From CAIQPV01 sp963719855 (lineage in GTDB: Bacteria > Pseudomonadota > Gammaproteobacteria > Burkholderiales > Gallionellaceae): a DNA stretch of 64,000 bases. The stretch lies in the NCBI GenBank assembly GCA_963719855.1, contig CAVRDK010000001.1, positions 806,001 through 870,000 of the forward strand. Reading direction: 5' to 3'. The translations under genes and the position numbers were made by a program. The notes beneath the pieces were generated by a model that was not told the DNA's origin, did no database searches, and was given only the letters and a program-made list of their open reading frames with translations. Of the stretch, positions 52,063 through 60,907 are shown piece by piece (positions within the stretch are counted from its first letter, which is position 1; each line of letters begins with the position of its first letter).

Positions 52063-52511
52063 GCAAGTTCCCGCAACAGATTAACCATCTCAATCGCAAC
52101 CAGCGCAGCTTCCGCGCCCTTGACGCTCATGCGATCTTCGGCCTGCTCATCGGTGTTAGTGGTCAGAATGGCATTGGCGATGGGCACGCCGCAATGCAGT
52201 TGCACCTCGCCCACGCCGCGCGCAGACTCATTCGATACGACTTCAAAATGGAAGGTGTCACCGCGTATCACCGCACCCAATGCGATGAGCGCATCGAATC
52301 TCCTGCTCATTGCCATCTGTTGCAACACCAGTGGGATTTCCAGCGCGCCCGGCACCGTCGCCAATGTGGTGTCTGCATCGCTTACGCCCTGCTGGACAAG
52401 CTGCGCGCGGCAAGCCGACAGCAGACCTTCGCAGACCACTTCATTGAAGCGGCTCTGCACGATACCGATGCGCATCCCTGCGCCATTCAGGTTCTTTTCG
52501 ATTTCTTTCAT
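52059..52511 (-). CDS. ribH: 6,7-dimethyl-8-ribityllumazine synthase
   Basis: Condenses 5-amino-6-ribitylaminouracil with dihydroxybutanone phosphate to lumazine. 150 aa with RIGIVQSRFNEVVCEGLLSA, VPGALEIPLVLQQMA, IALGAVIRGDTFHFEVVSNE and GVPIANAILTTNTDEQAEDR. Intact. The 172 bases between it and the ribE-ribBA frame contain short inverted repeats (GCTAGTCGCTAGTT and AACTAGCGACTA) but no gene. Confidence 0.97.
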   Translation of the reverse strand: MKEIEKNLNGAGMRIGIVQSRFNEVVCEGLLSACRAQLVQQGVSDADTTLATVPGALEIPLVLQQMAMSRRFDALIALGAVIRGDTFHFEVVSNESARGVGEVQLHCGVPIANAILTTNTDEQAEDRMSVKGAEAALVAIEMVNLLRELA

Positions 52512-52683
52512 TTATAATTTCTCCTATGCCGAAGCAATTAGTAGCTAGTCGCTAGTTGGTTCTGTCCGCTGGTGAAACTTCTAGCCATTCGACTAAGCTG
52601 GCAAACTACGCCAGCAAAGTCGCTGGTTATACGCGGGTTTGTTTTAACTAGCGACTAAAGACCAAAATCTAACGACTAAGTTT

Positions 52684-54381
52684 TTATGATTTAGTATTGC
52701 AGTAACCCACCACTTCCAACCCAAACCCCGTCATGCTCGGCAGTTTGCGCGGGGTGGCGAGCAGGCACATCTTGCCGACGTTGAGGTCGCGCAATATCTG
52801 CGCACCGATGCCGTAGTTGCGCGGATCCCATTGCGCTGCATGATGTGTTTCCGGGGTTGCTGCGGCACGCGCCAACAAGTCTTGCGAAGTTTCGTTGTGG
52901 TGCCTCATCACCAGCACACCGGCGGGCGACTGACTTATTTTCAGCAGCGCATCATGCACGCTGGTGGACTGCGGGTAATGCGCCTGCTCCATAAAATCCA
53001 TCACCGATAGCGGCTCATGTACGCGCACTAGGGTTTCTTCCTGCGGCTGGATATTGCCCTTCACCAATGCAAGATGGGTGTGTTGCGTGGTCTTGTCCAC
53101 ATAAGTCACCAGTTCGAGTTCGCCGTATGCGGTCTGTACTTTGCGGCTGCCAACGCGCTCGACCAGCTTCTCGTGATGGCTGCGGTGCTCGATCAAATCG
53201 GCAATGGCGCCGATCTTCAAACCATGCAACTTGGCGAATTCGACCAGGTCTGGCAGACGGGCCATTTCGCCATCTTCCTTGATGATCTCGCAGATCACCG
53301 CCGCTGGCATCAGCCCGGCCATGTACGCCAGGTCGCAGCCCGCTTCGGTATGTCCGGCACGTACCAGCACGCCGCCTTGCCGTGCCATGATCGGAAAGAT
53401 ATGGCCGGGTTGGACGATGTCAGTAGGCTTGGCATCCTTCTTCACCGCCGCCCTGATGGTGGCGGCACGGTCGGAAGCGGAGATGCCGGTGGTCACACCT
53501 TCTGCCGCTTCGATGGAAACGGTGAAATTGGTGCCGAGCGGACTCTTGTTTTCCCGTGCCATATGCGAAATGCCAAGCTGTTGGCAGCGCTCCTCGGTCA
53601 ACGTTAGACAGACCAAGCCGCGCGCATGACGGATCATGAAGTTGATGGCTTCCGGCGTGACAAACTCGGCGGCAAACACCAAGTCGCCCTCGTTCTCGCG
53701 GTCTTCTTCATCTACAAGTATAACCATCCGTCCGGCGCGGATTTCGGCGATGATGTCATTTATCGGTGCTATGTCGGTCATTTCAATCCTTCTCTCTGCA
53801 TGCATCATGCGCTCCACATAGCGCGCAATCAAATCAATCTCCAGGTTTACCTTTGCGCCTGTACGCAATTCTTTCAGCGTGGTCACCAACAGGGTGTGCG
53901 GAATCAAATTGACGTTGAACACCGTACCCGATACTTCGTTCACGGTGAGGCTCACCCCGTTGATGGTGATGGAACCTTTCACTGCGATATATTTTGCCAG
54001 AGCCTGAGGCGCACTCACGGTAAGCGTCCAGCTTTCTTCCAGATCGACAAACGAAAGCACCTCGCCCACACCATCCACATGGCCGCTCACCAGATGCCCG
54101 CCCAGCCTGTCCGCCAGGCGCAACGCCTTTTCCAGGTTGACGTGCCCGCCCTGCACTTCCAGCCCGACGGTGCAATTCAATGTTTCGCGTGACACCTCCA
54201 CGGTGAAGACATTACCATCCATTTTCACCACGGTGAGACAAACTCCATTCACCGCAATGCTGTCGCCGAGTTGCACGTCGTCCATGCCGAGCACATGCGT
54301 CTCGACAGAAAGGCGCAGACCGCCGTCGCGATCCTCGGCGCGGGTGATGGTTCCTACATCTGCAATGATTCCGCTAAACAT
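52684..54381 (-). CDS. ribE-ribBA: Fused riboflavin synthase (RibE) and DHBP synthase/GTP cyclohydrolase II-like (RibBA)
   Basis: One open frame of 565 residues. Residues 1-200 are riboflavin synthase (MFSGIIADVGTI, GHLVSGHVDGVGEV, NGVSLTVNEVSG). Residues 201-565 are RibBA: MTDIAPINDIIAEIRAGRMV, VDEEDRENEGDLVFAAEF (DHBP synthase active site), GHIFPIMARQGGVLVRAGHTEA, then a degenerate GTP cyclohydrolase II-like part that ends RKLPSMTGFGLEVVGYCNTK and lacks the usual zinc cysteines. The two are normally separate genes. An internal ATG at 53781 has its own AGAAGGA site, so RibBA can still start alone. Adding one A to the preceding run would give RibE a stop (TGA), so the fusion may be a sequence error. 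Confidence 0.85.
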   Translation of the reverse strand: MFSGIIADVGTITRAEDRDGGLRLSVETHVLGMDDVQLGDSIAVNGVCLTVVKMDGNVFTVEVSRETLNCTVGLEVQGGHVNLEKALRLADRLGGHLVSGHVDGVGEVLSFVDLEESWTLTVSAPQALAKYIAVKGSITINGVSLTVNEVSGTVFNVNLIPHTLLVTTLKELRTGAKVNLEIDLIARYVERMMHAERRIEMTDIAPINDIIAEIRAGRMVILVDEEDRENEGDLVFAAEFVTPEAINFMIRHARGLVCLTLTEERCQQLGISHMARENKSPLGTNFTVSIEAAEGVTTGISASDRAATIRAAVKKDAKPTDIVQPGHIFPIMARQGGVLVRAGHTEAGCDLAYMAGLMPAAVICEIIKEDGEMARLPDLVEFAKLHGLKIGAIADLIEHRSHHEKLVERVGSRKVQTAYGELELVTYVDKTTQHTHLALVKGNIQPQEETLVRVHEPLSVMDFMEQAHYPQSTSVHDALLKISQSPAGVLVMRHHNETSQDLLARAAATPETHHAAQWDPRNYGIGAQILRDLNVGKMCLLATPRKLPSMTGFGLEVVGYCNTKS

Positions 54382-54406
54382 TATTTTCTCCTGAACCCTG
54401 TAAAAA

Positions 54407-54512
54407 CCCCTTCCCCTTTTTAGGGGGAAGGCTGGGATGGGGGTGCAATCTACGCGAACCGTGTCTCTACGTTTCTACCCCCACCCTAACCCTCCCCCTG
54501 CAAGGGGGAGGA
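54407..54512. repeat. Intergenic C-rich inverted repeat between ribD and ribE
   Basis: Left arm CCCCTTCCCCTTTTTAGGGG with GGCTGGGATGGGGGT, right arm ACCCCCACCCTAACCCTCCC with CTGCAAGGGGGAGG. The same module (TTGGGATGGGGGTAGAAA ... TTTCTACCCCC) sits inside the 302-bp repeat. On the minus strand it follows the ribD stop, so it may terminate or stabilise transcripts. Confidence 0.65.
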
Positions 54513-54514
54513 AA

Positions 54515-55603
54515 TCATTTCTTCACTCGCGCTACGATGCGCAAATCCTTGCCGACGTGGCGCACATCCTGCCATTCCAAATTTATGCGCTGATCCAGAC
54601 TGGTTAGTTCTCCCAGCCGCGCCATACCGCGCGCCATGTCGCCCAGCAACTGCGGTGCGAGGTACAGCACCAGTTCATCCACCAGCCCCGCCTTCAACAA
54701 GGCTCCATTCAATTTACTGCCTGCTTCCACCAACACTTCGTTGCACCCCTGCGCGGCGAGATCGCGCAGCACGGCGGCGGCATCCACTTGACCGTTCGCA
54801 TCCGGCAATACAACGACGCGCGCACCGGCTTGTTCCAGTGCAGCAATTTTCTGTGCATCACGCATCACGGTGTAAACCACTGCGCCATGCTGTTGCAATA
54901 GCCGCGCATTCGGCGGCAGGCGCAGACCATTATCTACCACTGCGCGCAGCGGCTGGCGAGAGGCTGCAAACTCGCGCACATTGAGTTGCGGGTCATCCGC
55001 CAGCACTGTACCGATGCCGGTGAGCACAACGCAGGAACGCGCGCGCCAGTGTTGCACGTCCTGCCGCGCCGCCGCGCCGGTGATCCATTTGCTCTCACCG
55101 TTCGCCAGCGCGGTGCGCCCGTCCAGACTGGCCGCAATCTTGCTGCGCACCCATGGCATGCCGCGTGTCATGCGTGTAAAAAATCCGATGTTGATTTCGC
55201 GCGCCGCCGCGTCCATCAGGCCGCATTCAATTTCTATTCCAGCCGCACGTAACTTCGCGATGCCCTGCCCCGCGACTTGCGGATTTGGGTCTTGCACCGC
55301 CACCACCACACGCGCCACTCCTGCTGCGATCAGCGCATCAGCGCAGGGCGGGGTGCGCCCTTGGTGACTGCATGGCTCCAGCGTCACATAGGCGGTTGCG
55401 CCGCGCGCCCCATCACCGGCTGCACGCAGGGCATGAACTTCGGCATGTGGTTCGCCGGCGCGTTCGTGCCAGCCCTCACCAACAATATTGCCATCGCGCA
55501 CCAGCACACAGCCGACGCGCGGATTAGGACTGGTGCTGTAAAAGCCGTGTTCCGCCAGGCGCAGCGCCTGGGCCATCCACACGCTGTCCTGTGCTGCAAT
55601 CAT
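54515..55603 (-). CDS. ribD: Bifunctional riboflavin deaminase/reductase
   Basis: Second and third steps of riboflavin synthesis. 362 aa. The N-terminal deaminase has the zinc site GEPHAEVHALRAAGDGARGA with TLEPCSHQGRTPPCADALI, and the C-terminal reductase has VRSKIAASLDGRTALANGES, LTGIGTVLADDPQLNVR and VLVEAGSKLNGALL. Intact and normal length. It starts three bases after the nrdR stop, the classical nrdR-ribD arrangement. Confidence 0.97.
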   Translation of the reverse strand: MIAAQDSVWMAQALRLAEHGFYSTSPNPRVGCVLVRDGNIVGEGWHERAGEPHAEVHALRAAGDGARGATAYVTLEPCSHQGRTPPCADALIAAGVARVVVAVQDPNPQVAGQGIAKLRAAGIEIECGLMDAAAREINIGFFTRMTRGMPWVRSKIAASLDGRTALANGESKWITGAAARQDVQHWRARSCVVLTGIGTVLADDPQLNVREFAASRQPLRAVVDNGLRLPPNARLLQQHGAVVYTVMRDAQKIAALEQAGARVVVLPDANGQVDAAAVLRDLAAQGCNEVLVEAGSKLNGALLKAGLVDELVLYLAPQLLGDMARGMARLGELTSLDQRINLEWQDVRHVGKDLRIVARVKK

Positions 55604-55605
55604 AA

Positions 55606-55800
55606 TTATTTTGCTTGCGGTTTCCGGCGAGCGGGCGACTTGCGCACTTCCTCCACCGCCTCGGTGAAATCGCCCACATCCTGAAAACTCTTGTATACCG
55701 AAGCGAAGCGGATATAGGCCACCTTATCCAGCTTCAGAAGCTCCTTCATCACCATCTCGCCAATCAGGCGCGAACCTGATTTCGCGCTCGCCGAGCGCAA
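55606..55800 (-). pseudogene. nrdR: NrdR, C-terminal fragment (second frame)
   Basis: From about 55780 this frame continues the ATP-cone domain of NrdR: SRLIGEMVMKELLKLDKVAY, IRFASVYKSFQDVGDFTEAV and a basic tail. Codons before the junction are shadow. With the fragment at 55724-56086 it makes a full NrdR of about 160 residues once one T is removed from AGGTTCGCG. Confidence 0.85.
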
Positions 55801-56086
55801 ACACTTTCTGCGTCACATTATGAATTGCCACATCCACCAGTTCGGTAGACACAGGGCGTTTGTGCAGGGCGCGGGAAAAACTGGTGCGCAGTTTTTTTTC
55901 ATCAAACTCGCTACGCATTCCGTTTTGTTTGACCACCTGCGGCATGCGCAACTCCACCGTTTCAAAGGTGGTAAAGCGCTTCTCGCACGACAGGCAACGG
56001 CGGCGGCGGCGGATGCTGTCGCCTTCCTCGTTCTCGCGCGTATCCACCACTTGGGTGTCAGGGCCTTTACAGAATGGACATTTCAT
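55724..56086 (-). pseudogene. nrdR: Transcriptional repressor NrdR, N-terminal fragment (frameshifted)
   Basis: NrdR represses ribonucleotide reductase genes and senses ATP/dATP. The frame has the zinc ribbon MKCPFCKGPDTQVVDTREN with RRRRRCLSCEKRFTTFETVE and the first half of the ATP-cone (VVKQNGMRSEFDEKKLRTSF, RALHKRPVSTELVDVAIHNV, ALGEREIR). It then runs into FAPDWRDGDEGASEAG because of an extra T. Loss of such a conserved gene is unlikely to be real; an assembly error is the simplest reading. Located between glyA and ribD as in many proteobacteria. Confidence 0.85.
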
Positions 56087-56149
56087 AATGAGTTGTTAGT
56101 TGGAAGACGTAAGTTGGTAGTTAAGGCAAAACCAACTTCCTACTTACGT

Positions 56150-57397
56150 CTATGCACCATAAACCGGAAACTGCACAGTCAATTTCTTCACCTCGCCTAC
56201 CACGCGCGCGATCACTGCTTCGTCATTCGGCGCATCCAGCACGTCGGCGATCAGGTTGGCGAGCTTTTCGGCTTCGAGTTCCTTGAAGCCGCGCGTGGTC
56301 ATTGCGGGGCTACCGATGCGGATGCCGCTGGTGACGAAGGGTTTTTGCGGATCATTCGGAATGGCGTTCTTGTTCACCGTGATATGGGCGCGGCCCAGCG
56401 CGATTTCAGCATCCTTGCCGGTGAGGTTTTTGGGTTGCAGATCCACCAGAAACACGTGGCTGTCGGTGTGCCCTGAGACGATGCGCAGGCCGCGTTCCTG
56501 CAGCACCTTGCTCATCACACGCGCATTGTCCACCACTTGCGTTTGGTAGACCTTGAATTCTTTGCTGGCCGCTTCCTTAAATGCCACTGCCTTGGCGGCG
56601 ATGACGTGCATCAGCGGGCCGCCTTGCAAGCAGGGGAAAATCGCCGAATTCAGCGCTTTCTCATGCTCGGCCTTGGCCAGGATCAAGCCGCCGCGCGGAC
56701 CGCGCAACGTCTTGTGAGTAGTGGTGGTGACGAAATCCGCGATACCGACCGGGGAAGGATAAACACCCGCCGCGATCAAGCCCGCGTAATGCGCCATGTC
56801 CACGAACAAGTAAGCACCGACGCTGTCGGCAATCGCGCGGAAGCGCTTCCAGTCGATCACCAGCGCAAAGGCAGAAGCGCCCGCCACGATCATCTTGGGC
56901 TTGTGCTCCAGCGCCAAAGCTTGCACCTGGTCGTAGTCGATATCTTCCTCGTCATTCAGGCCGTACTGGATGGCGTTATACAGCTTGCCGCTGATATTCA
57001 CCGATGCGCCGTGGGTCAGGTGACCGCCGTGCGCCAGACTCATCCCCAAAATCGTATCACCCGGCTTGAGCACCGACACATACACCGCCTGATTTGCCTG
57101 CGAACCGGAATGCGGTTGCACGTTGGCGTACTCCGCACCGAACAGCGCCTTGGCGCGGTCGATCGCCAACTGTTCCGCCACATCCACATACTCACAACCG
57201 CCGTAGTAACGCTTGCCGGGATAGCCTTCTGCATACTTGTTGGTAAGCTTGCTGCCCTGCGCCTCCATCACCGCCGGGCTGGTGTAATTTTCCGAGGCGA
57301 TCAACTCGATGTGATCTTCCTGACGGCGATTTTCATCCTGAATCGCAGCCCACAATTCCGGGTCGGTATGGGCAATGGTATTTTTGCTGGAGAACAT
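56150..57397 (-). CDS. glyA: Serine hydroxymethyltransferase
   Basis: Interconverts serine and glycine using pyridoxal phosphate and tetrahydrofolate. 415 aa with IELIASENYTSPAVMEAQGS, NKYAEGYPGKRYYGGCEYVD, SLAHGGHLTHGASVNISGK, and the PLP lysine in VTTTTHKTLRGPRGGLILAK. Length and motifs are normal. The short intergenic stretch to nrdR (56087-56149) contains an inverted repeat (GACGTAAGT and ACTTACGTC). Confidence 0.98.
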   Translation of the reverse strand: MFSSKNTIAHTDPELWAAIQDENRRQEDHIELIASENYTSPAVMEAQGSKLTNKYAEGYPGKRYYGGCEYVDVAEQLAIDRAKALFGAEYANVQPHSGSQANQAVYVSVLKPGDTILGMSLAHGGHLTHGASVNISGKLYNAIQYGLNDEEDIDYDQVQALALEHKPKMIVAGASAFALVIDWKRFRAIADSVGAYLFVDMAHYAGLIAAGVYPSPVGIADFVTTTTHKTLRGPRGGLILAKAEHEKALNSAIFPCLQGGPLMHVIAAKAVAFKEAASKEFKVYQTQVVDNARVMSKVLQERGLRIVSGHTDSHVFLVDLQPKNLTGKDAEIALGRAHITVNKNAIPNDPQKPFVTSGIRIGSPAMTTRGFKELEAEKLANLIADVLDAPNDEAVIARVVGEVKKLTVQFPVYGA

Positions 57398-57499
57398 GGC
57401 AAGCCTTCTAAATTAACGGTAAACGAAAAAGGCGCGCATTTTAACACGGCAGAGGGGGTAGGCGGAAATGCAGTAGCGTTGCCGGGGTAGCCCTGAAAC

Positions 57500-58201
57500 T
57501 TACAACCCCGCTACCCAGTGTTGATATAGCTGCCGCGCGGCTGCGTGCAGTTGCGGCAGTTTATCCGCCATCTGCGCCTGCATGACAGAGACCGATTGCA
57601 CGGCGGGACTGCTGGAACTGGCGGCGATTTCATCTGCGCCGACCTCGCACCAATCGCGGATCATCTGTTCGTTCATTTCCACATGGCATTGCAACGCAAG
57701 ATGCTTGCCGATGGCATAAGCTTGGTTCTCGCAATGCGCACTGGACAATAGATGGGTCGCGCCTTGCGGCAGGTTGAAGGTTTCGCCGTGCCAATGAAAG
57801 GCTTCGAACGACTGAATGCTGCCAAACCATGCTCGCGCCGTGTCGTTATCGGATACCGTCGCTTTGCCCCAACCAATTTCCTTGACCGGGTTGCGCGTCA
57901 CCAAGCCGCCCATTGCTTTGGATATGAGTTGCCCGCCGAGACAGTGACCGAGCACGGGAATGTCCCGTGCCACGGCATTGCGAATGATGGCAAGCACTTG
58001 CGGTATCCACGGCAGGTCGTCGTTCACGCTCATCGGCCCGCCCATGAATACCAGGCCGGAAAATTTGCTGGTATCACTTGGAACGGCTTCGCCTGCATCA
58101 ATGCAAATCAATTGCCACGGGATGCCGCGCTCGTCGAGAAATTCGGCGAAATAGCCAGGGCCTTCGGTTGGTGCGTGACGAAAAATGGCGACAGGTTTCA
58201 T
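57500..58201 (-). CDS. Class I glutamine amidotransferase-like protein
   Basis: A 233-aa stand-alone amidotransferase of the GMP synthase GATase type. Catalytic Cys in VLGHCLGGQLISKAMGG, His in FHWHGETFNLPQGATHL, preceded by GLVFMGGPMSVNDDLPW. It probably hydrolyses or transfers an amide, or cleaves gamma-glutamyl compounds; the partner is unknown. Its ATG overlaps the folE2 stop (ATGA). Confidence 0.88.
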   Translation of the reverse strand: MKPVAIFRHAPTEGPGYFAEFLDERGIPWQLICIDAGEAVPSDTSKFSGLVFMGGPMSVNDDLPWIPQVLAIIRNAVARDIPVLGHCLGGQLISKAMGGLVTRNPVKEIGWGKATVSDNDTARAWFGSIQSFEAFHWHGETFNLPQGATHLLSSAHCENQAYAIGKHLALQCHVEMNEQMIRDWCEVGADEIAASSSSPAVQSVSVMQAQMADKLPQLHAAARQLYQHWVAGL

Positions 58202-59007
58202 GGCAAGTCCTTCGTTTTATCACGTTCGATCAACGCATAGGCCGAATGATTATGTATGGACTCGAAATTCTCCGACTCCACCACATAGGCCTCGATGCGC
58301 TCATCATCATTCAGTGCCGTCGCGACATCGCGCACCATATCCTCAACGAACTTGGGATTGTCGTAAGCGCGCTCGGTGACAAATTTCTCGTCGGTGCGCT
58401 TGAGTAGTCCATATAGCTCGCAGGAGGCCTGATCCTCGGCGTAGCGCACCACTTCTTCTATCCATACCGAGCGTTTGGTGCGCACGGTGATGGTGACGTG
58501 CGAGCGCTGGTTGTGCGCGCCGCGTTCGGAGATTTTCTTGGAACAGGGGCACAGACTGGTGACCGGTACCTGCACCTTCATGGTAAAGCGGTATTGCCCG
58601 TCGTTAATCTCGCCGACGAAGATGACATCGTAGTCCAGCAGGCTCTGCACGCCGGACACTGGCGCGGTCTTGTTGACGAAATAAGGGAAGCTCATCTCGA
58701 TGTAGCCGGACTTCGCCTCCAGTTTCTCCACCATCTCACTCAGGATGCTCTGAAACGACTCCACCGAAATCTCGCGCCCATGCTGGTTGAGTATTTCGAC
58801 GAAGCGCGACATGTGCGTGCCCTTGAAATCGTGCGGCAGGTACACATACATATTGAAAGTAGCGATGGTGTGCTGCACGCCAACGCTCTTGTCCTTGACG
58901 ACGACGGGATGACGGATGCCCTTGATGCCGACCTTATTGATCGCCAGATGGCGCGTGTCAGCCTGATTTTGCACATCGGCTATGGGTTTCGGTGTAGGAG
59001 AATTCAT
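58198..59007 (-). CDS. folE2: GTP cyclohydrolase FolE2 (type IB)
   Basis: Converts GTP to dihydroneopterin triphosphate, the first step of folate synthesis, using a metal other than zinc when zinc is scarce. 269 aa with INKVGIKGIRHPVVVKDKSV, MSRFVEILNQHGREISVESF, the metal-binding Cys in TSLCPCSKKISERGAHNQRS, and ENFESIHNHSAYALIERDK. Start at 59007 (MNSPTPKP) is preceded by GAGAG. Coupled to the amidotransferase gene. Confidence 0.96.
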   Translation of the reverse strand: MNSPTPKPIADVQNQADTRHLAINKVGIKGIRHPVVVKDKSVGVQHTIATFNMYVYLPHDFKGTHMSRFVEILNQHGREISVESFQSILSEMVEKLEAKSGYIEMSFPYFVNKTAPVSGVQSLLDYDVIFVGEINDGQYRFTMKVQVPVTSLCPCSKKISERGAHNQRSHVTITVRTKRSVWIEEVVRYAEDQASCELYGLLKRTDEKFVTERAYDNPKFVEDMVRDVATALNDDERIEAYVVESENFESIHNHSAYALIERDKTKDLP

Positions 59008-59062
59008 GATTACGCTCTCATTCAAATCAATATTAGATAATTATAGCTAATACCTAATTATT

Positions 59063-60907
59063 TTACTCAGGTATTTTGCACAAAATGGAAGCGGCGATGC
59101 CAGCGGCATCCAAGCCGCAAGCTGCCAGCATCTGCGCCGGGTCGCCGTGCTCCAGAAATGCATCCGGCAAGCCGAGATGCAACAACGGCACTGCCACGCC
59201 ATGTCGTTGCAGACATTCCGCCACCGCGCTGCCAGCCCCGCCCTGCACGGTGTTCTCTTCCACCGTTACCAGCAGCGAATGTTCGCGTGCCAATTGCAGT
59301 ACCAGTTCCTCGTCCAGCGGTTTGACGAAGCGCATATTGGCGACGCTGGCATCAAGTTGTTGCGCCGCCACTAGCGCGGGTGCGAGCATGGAACCGAACG
59401 CGAGGATGGCGATCTTCGCGCCCGCGCGGCGAATCTCGCCTTTGCCGATGGGCAGCGCCTGCATCTTCTTGTCCGGTGCTACGCCCGGCCCGCAGCCGCG
59501 CGGGTAGCGCACCGCGCTCGGGGTATTAAGATGATACGCGGTGGCCAGCATCTGGCGGCATTCGTCCTCGTCGGCAGGCGTCATCAGCGTCATGTTGGGA
59601 ATGCAGCGCAGAAAACTTAAATCAAAACTCCCGGCATGCGTCGCGCCATCCGCGCCAACCAGCCCGCCCCGGTCTATCGCCAGCATCACCGGCAAATTCT
59701 GGATGGCGATATCGTGGATCAGTTGGTCATAGGCGCGCTGCAAGAAGGTGGAGTAGATCGCCACCACTGGCTTCATCCCCTCACATGCCAATCCGGCGGC
59801 GAAAGTCAGCGCATGCTGCTCGGCGATGCCCACGTCGAAATAACGTTCGGGATACTTTTGCGCGAACTCGACCATGCCCGAGCCTTCGCACATCGCCGGA
59901 GTGATACCGACCAGCCGCTCGTCCTGTGCCGCCATGTCGCACAGCCAGTCACCGAAGACCTGCGTATAGCTCGGTTTGCCCGCCGGTTTCGGGGCGATGC
60001 CGTTGACCGGATCGAATTTGCCAACGCCGTGGTACAGCACGCAATCCTCCTCCGCATGGGCATAACCCTTGCCTTTCTGCGTGACCACATGCAAAAACTG
60101 CGGACCTTCGAGGTGGCGGATATTGTTCAGCGTGGTGACCAGCACATCAAGATCGTGGCCGTCTATGGGGCCGATGTAATTGAAACCGAATTCCTCGAAC
60201 AGGGTACTCGGTGTGACCATGCCTTTGACGTGTTCCTCGGCGCGCTTGGCGAATTCCAGCACCGGCGGCATGCCCTTCAGCACTTTCTCGCTGCCGCGCC
60301 GCATCGCGGTGTAGAAACCGCCGGACATCAGCTTGGCCAGATAATTATTCAGCGCGCCGACCGGCGACGAGATGGACATGTCGTTGTCGTTGAGCACCAC
60401 CAGCAGGTTGGCGTTCATCGCGCCCGCGTTGTTGAGCGCCTCGAACGCCATGCCTCCGGTCATCGCGCCATCGCCGATGACCGCCACGGAACGGCTGTCC
60501 GAACCAGCCAGCTTGGCCGCCACCGCCATGCCCAGCGCCGCCGAGATCGAAGTGCTGGAATGCCCGGTGCCGAAGGCATCGTAAGCGCTTTCGGCACGCT
60601 TGGGAAAACCGGAAATCCCGCCTGCCATGCGCAATGTCTTCATCGCATCGCGCCGTCCGGTGAGCATCTTGTGCGCATAAGTCTGGTGCCCCACATCCCA
60701 CACCAACTTGTCGTGCGGCGTGTTGAACACATAGTGCAGCGCGATGGTCAGCTCCACCGTGCCAAGATTGGAAGATAAATGGCCGCCGGTTTTGCTCACC
60801 GACTCGATCAAAAACTGGCGCAACTCATGCGCCAGTTGCGGTAACTGCTTGCGCTCCATCTGGCGCAAGTCGTCGGGGGTGTTGATGATATTGAGGGAGG
60901 AATACAT
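59063..60907 (-). CDS. dxs: 1-deoxy-D-xylulose-5-phosphate synthase
   Basis: First enzyme of the MEP isoprenoid pathway; thiamine-diphosphate dependent. 614 aa with WDVGHQTYAHKMLTGRR, GTGHSSTSISAALGMA, the ThDP motif VIGDGAMTGGMAFEALNNAG with VVLNDNDMSIS, and the transketolase-like C-terminal halves (DVGIAEQHALTFAAGLA, DRGGLVGADGATHAG). Start at ATG 60907 overlaps the ispA stop (TGATG); a TTG one codon earlier is possible. Linked to ispA, so isoprenoid precursors and prenyl diphosphates are made from one operon. Confidence 0.98.
   Translation of the reverse strand: MYSSLNIINTPDDLRQMERKQLPQLAHELRQFLIESVSKTGGHLSSNLGTVELTIALHYVFNTPHDKLVWDVGHQTYAHKMLTGRRDAMKTLRMAGGISGFPKRAESAYDAFGTGHSSTSISAALGMAVAAKLAGSDSRSVAVIGDGAMTGGMAFEALNNAGAMNANLLVVLNDNDMSISSPVGALNNYLAKLMSGGFYTAMRRGSEKVLKGMPPVLEFAKRAEEHVKGMVTPSTLFEEFGFNYIGPIDGHDLDVLVTTLNNIRHLEGPQFLHVVTQKGKGYAHAEEDCVLYHGVGKFDPVNGIAPKPAGKPSYTQVFGDWLCDMAAQDERLVGITPAMCEGSGMVEFAQKYPERYFDVGIAEQHALTFAAGLACEGMKPVVAIYSTFLQRAYDQLIHDIAIQNLPVMLAIDRGGLVGADGATHAGSFDLSFLRCIPNMTLMTPADEDECRQMLATAYHLNTPSAVRYPRGCGPGVAPDKKMQALPIGKGEIRRAGAKIAILAFGSMLAPALVAAQQLDASVANMRFVKPLDEELVLQLAREHSLLVTVEENTVQGGAGSAVAECLQRHGVAVPLLHLGLPDAFLEHGDPAQMLAACGLDAAGIAASILCKIPE

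Noticed and set aside
53800..55700. FMN riboswitch near the riboflavin genes
   Set aside because: I looked for the conserved FMN-aptamer segments upstream of ribD and ribE and saw none.
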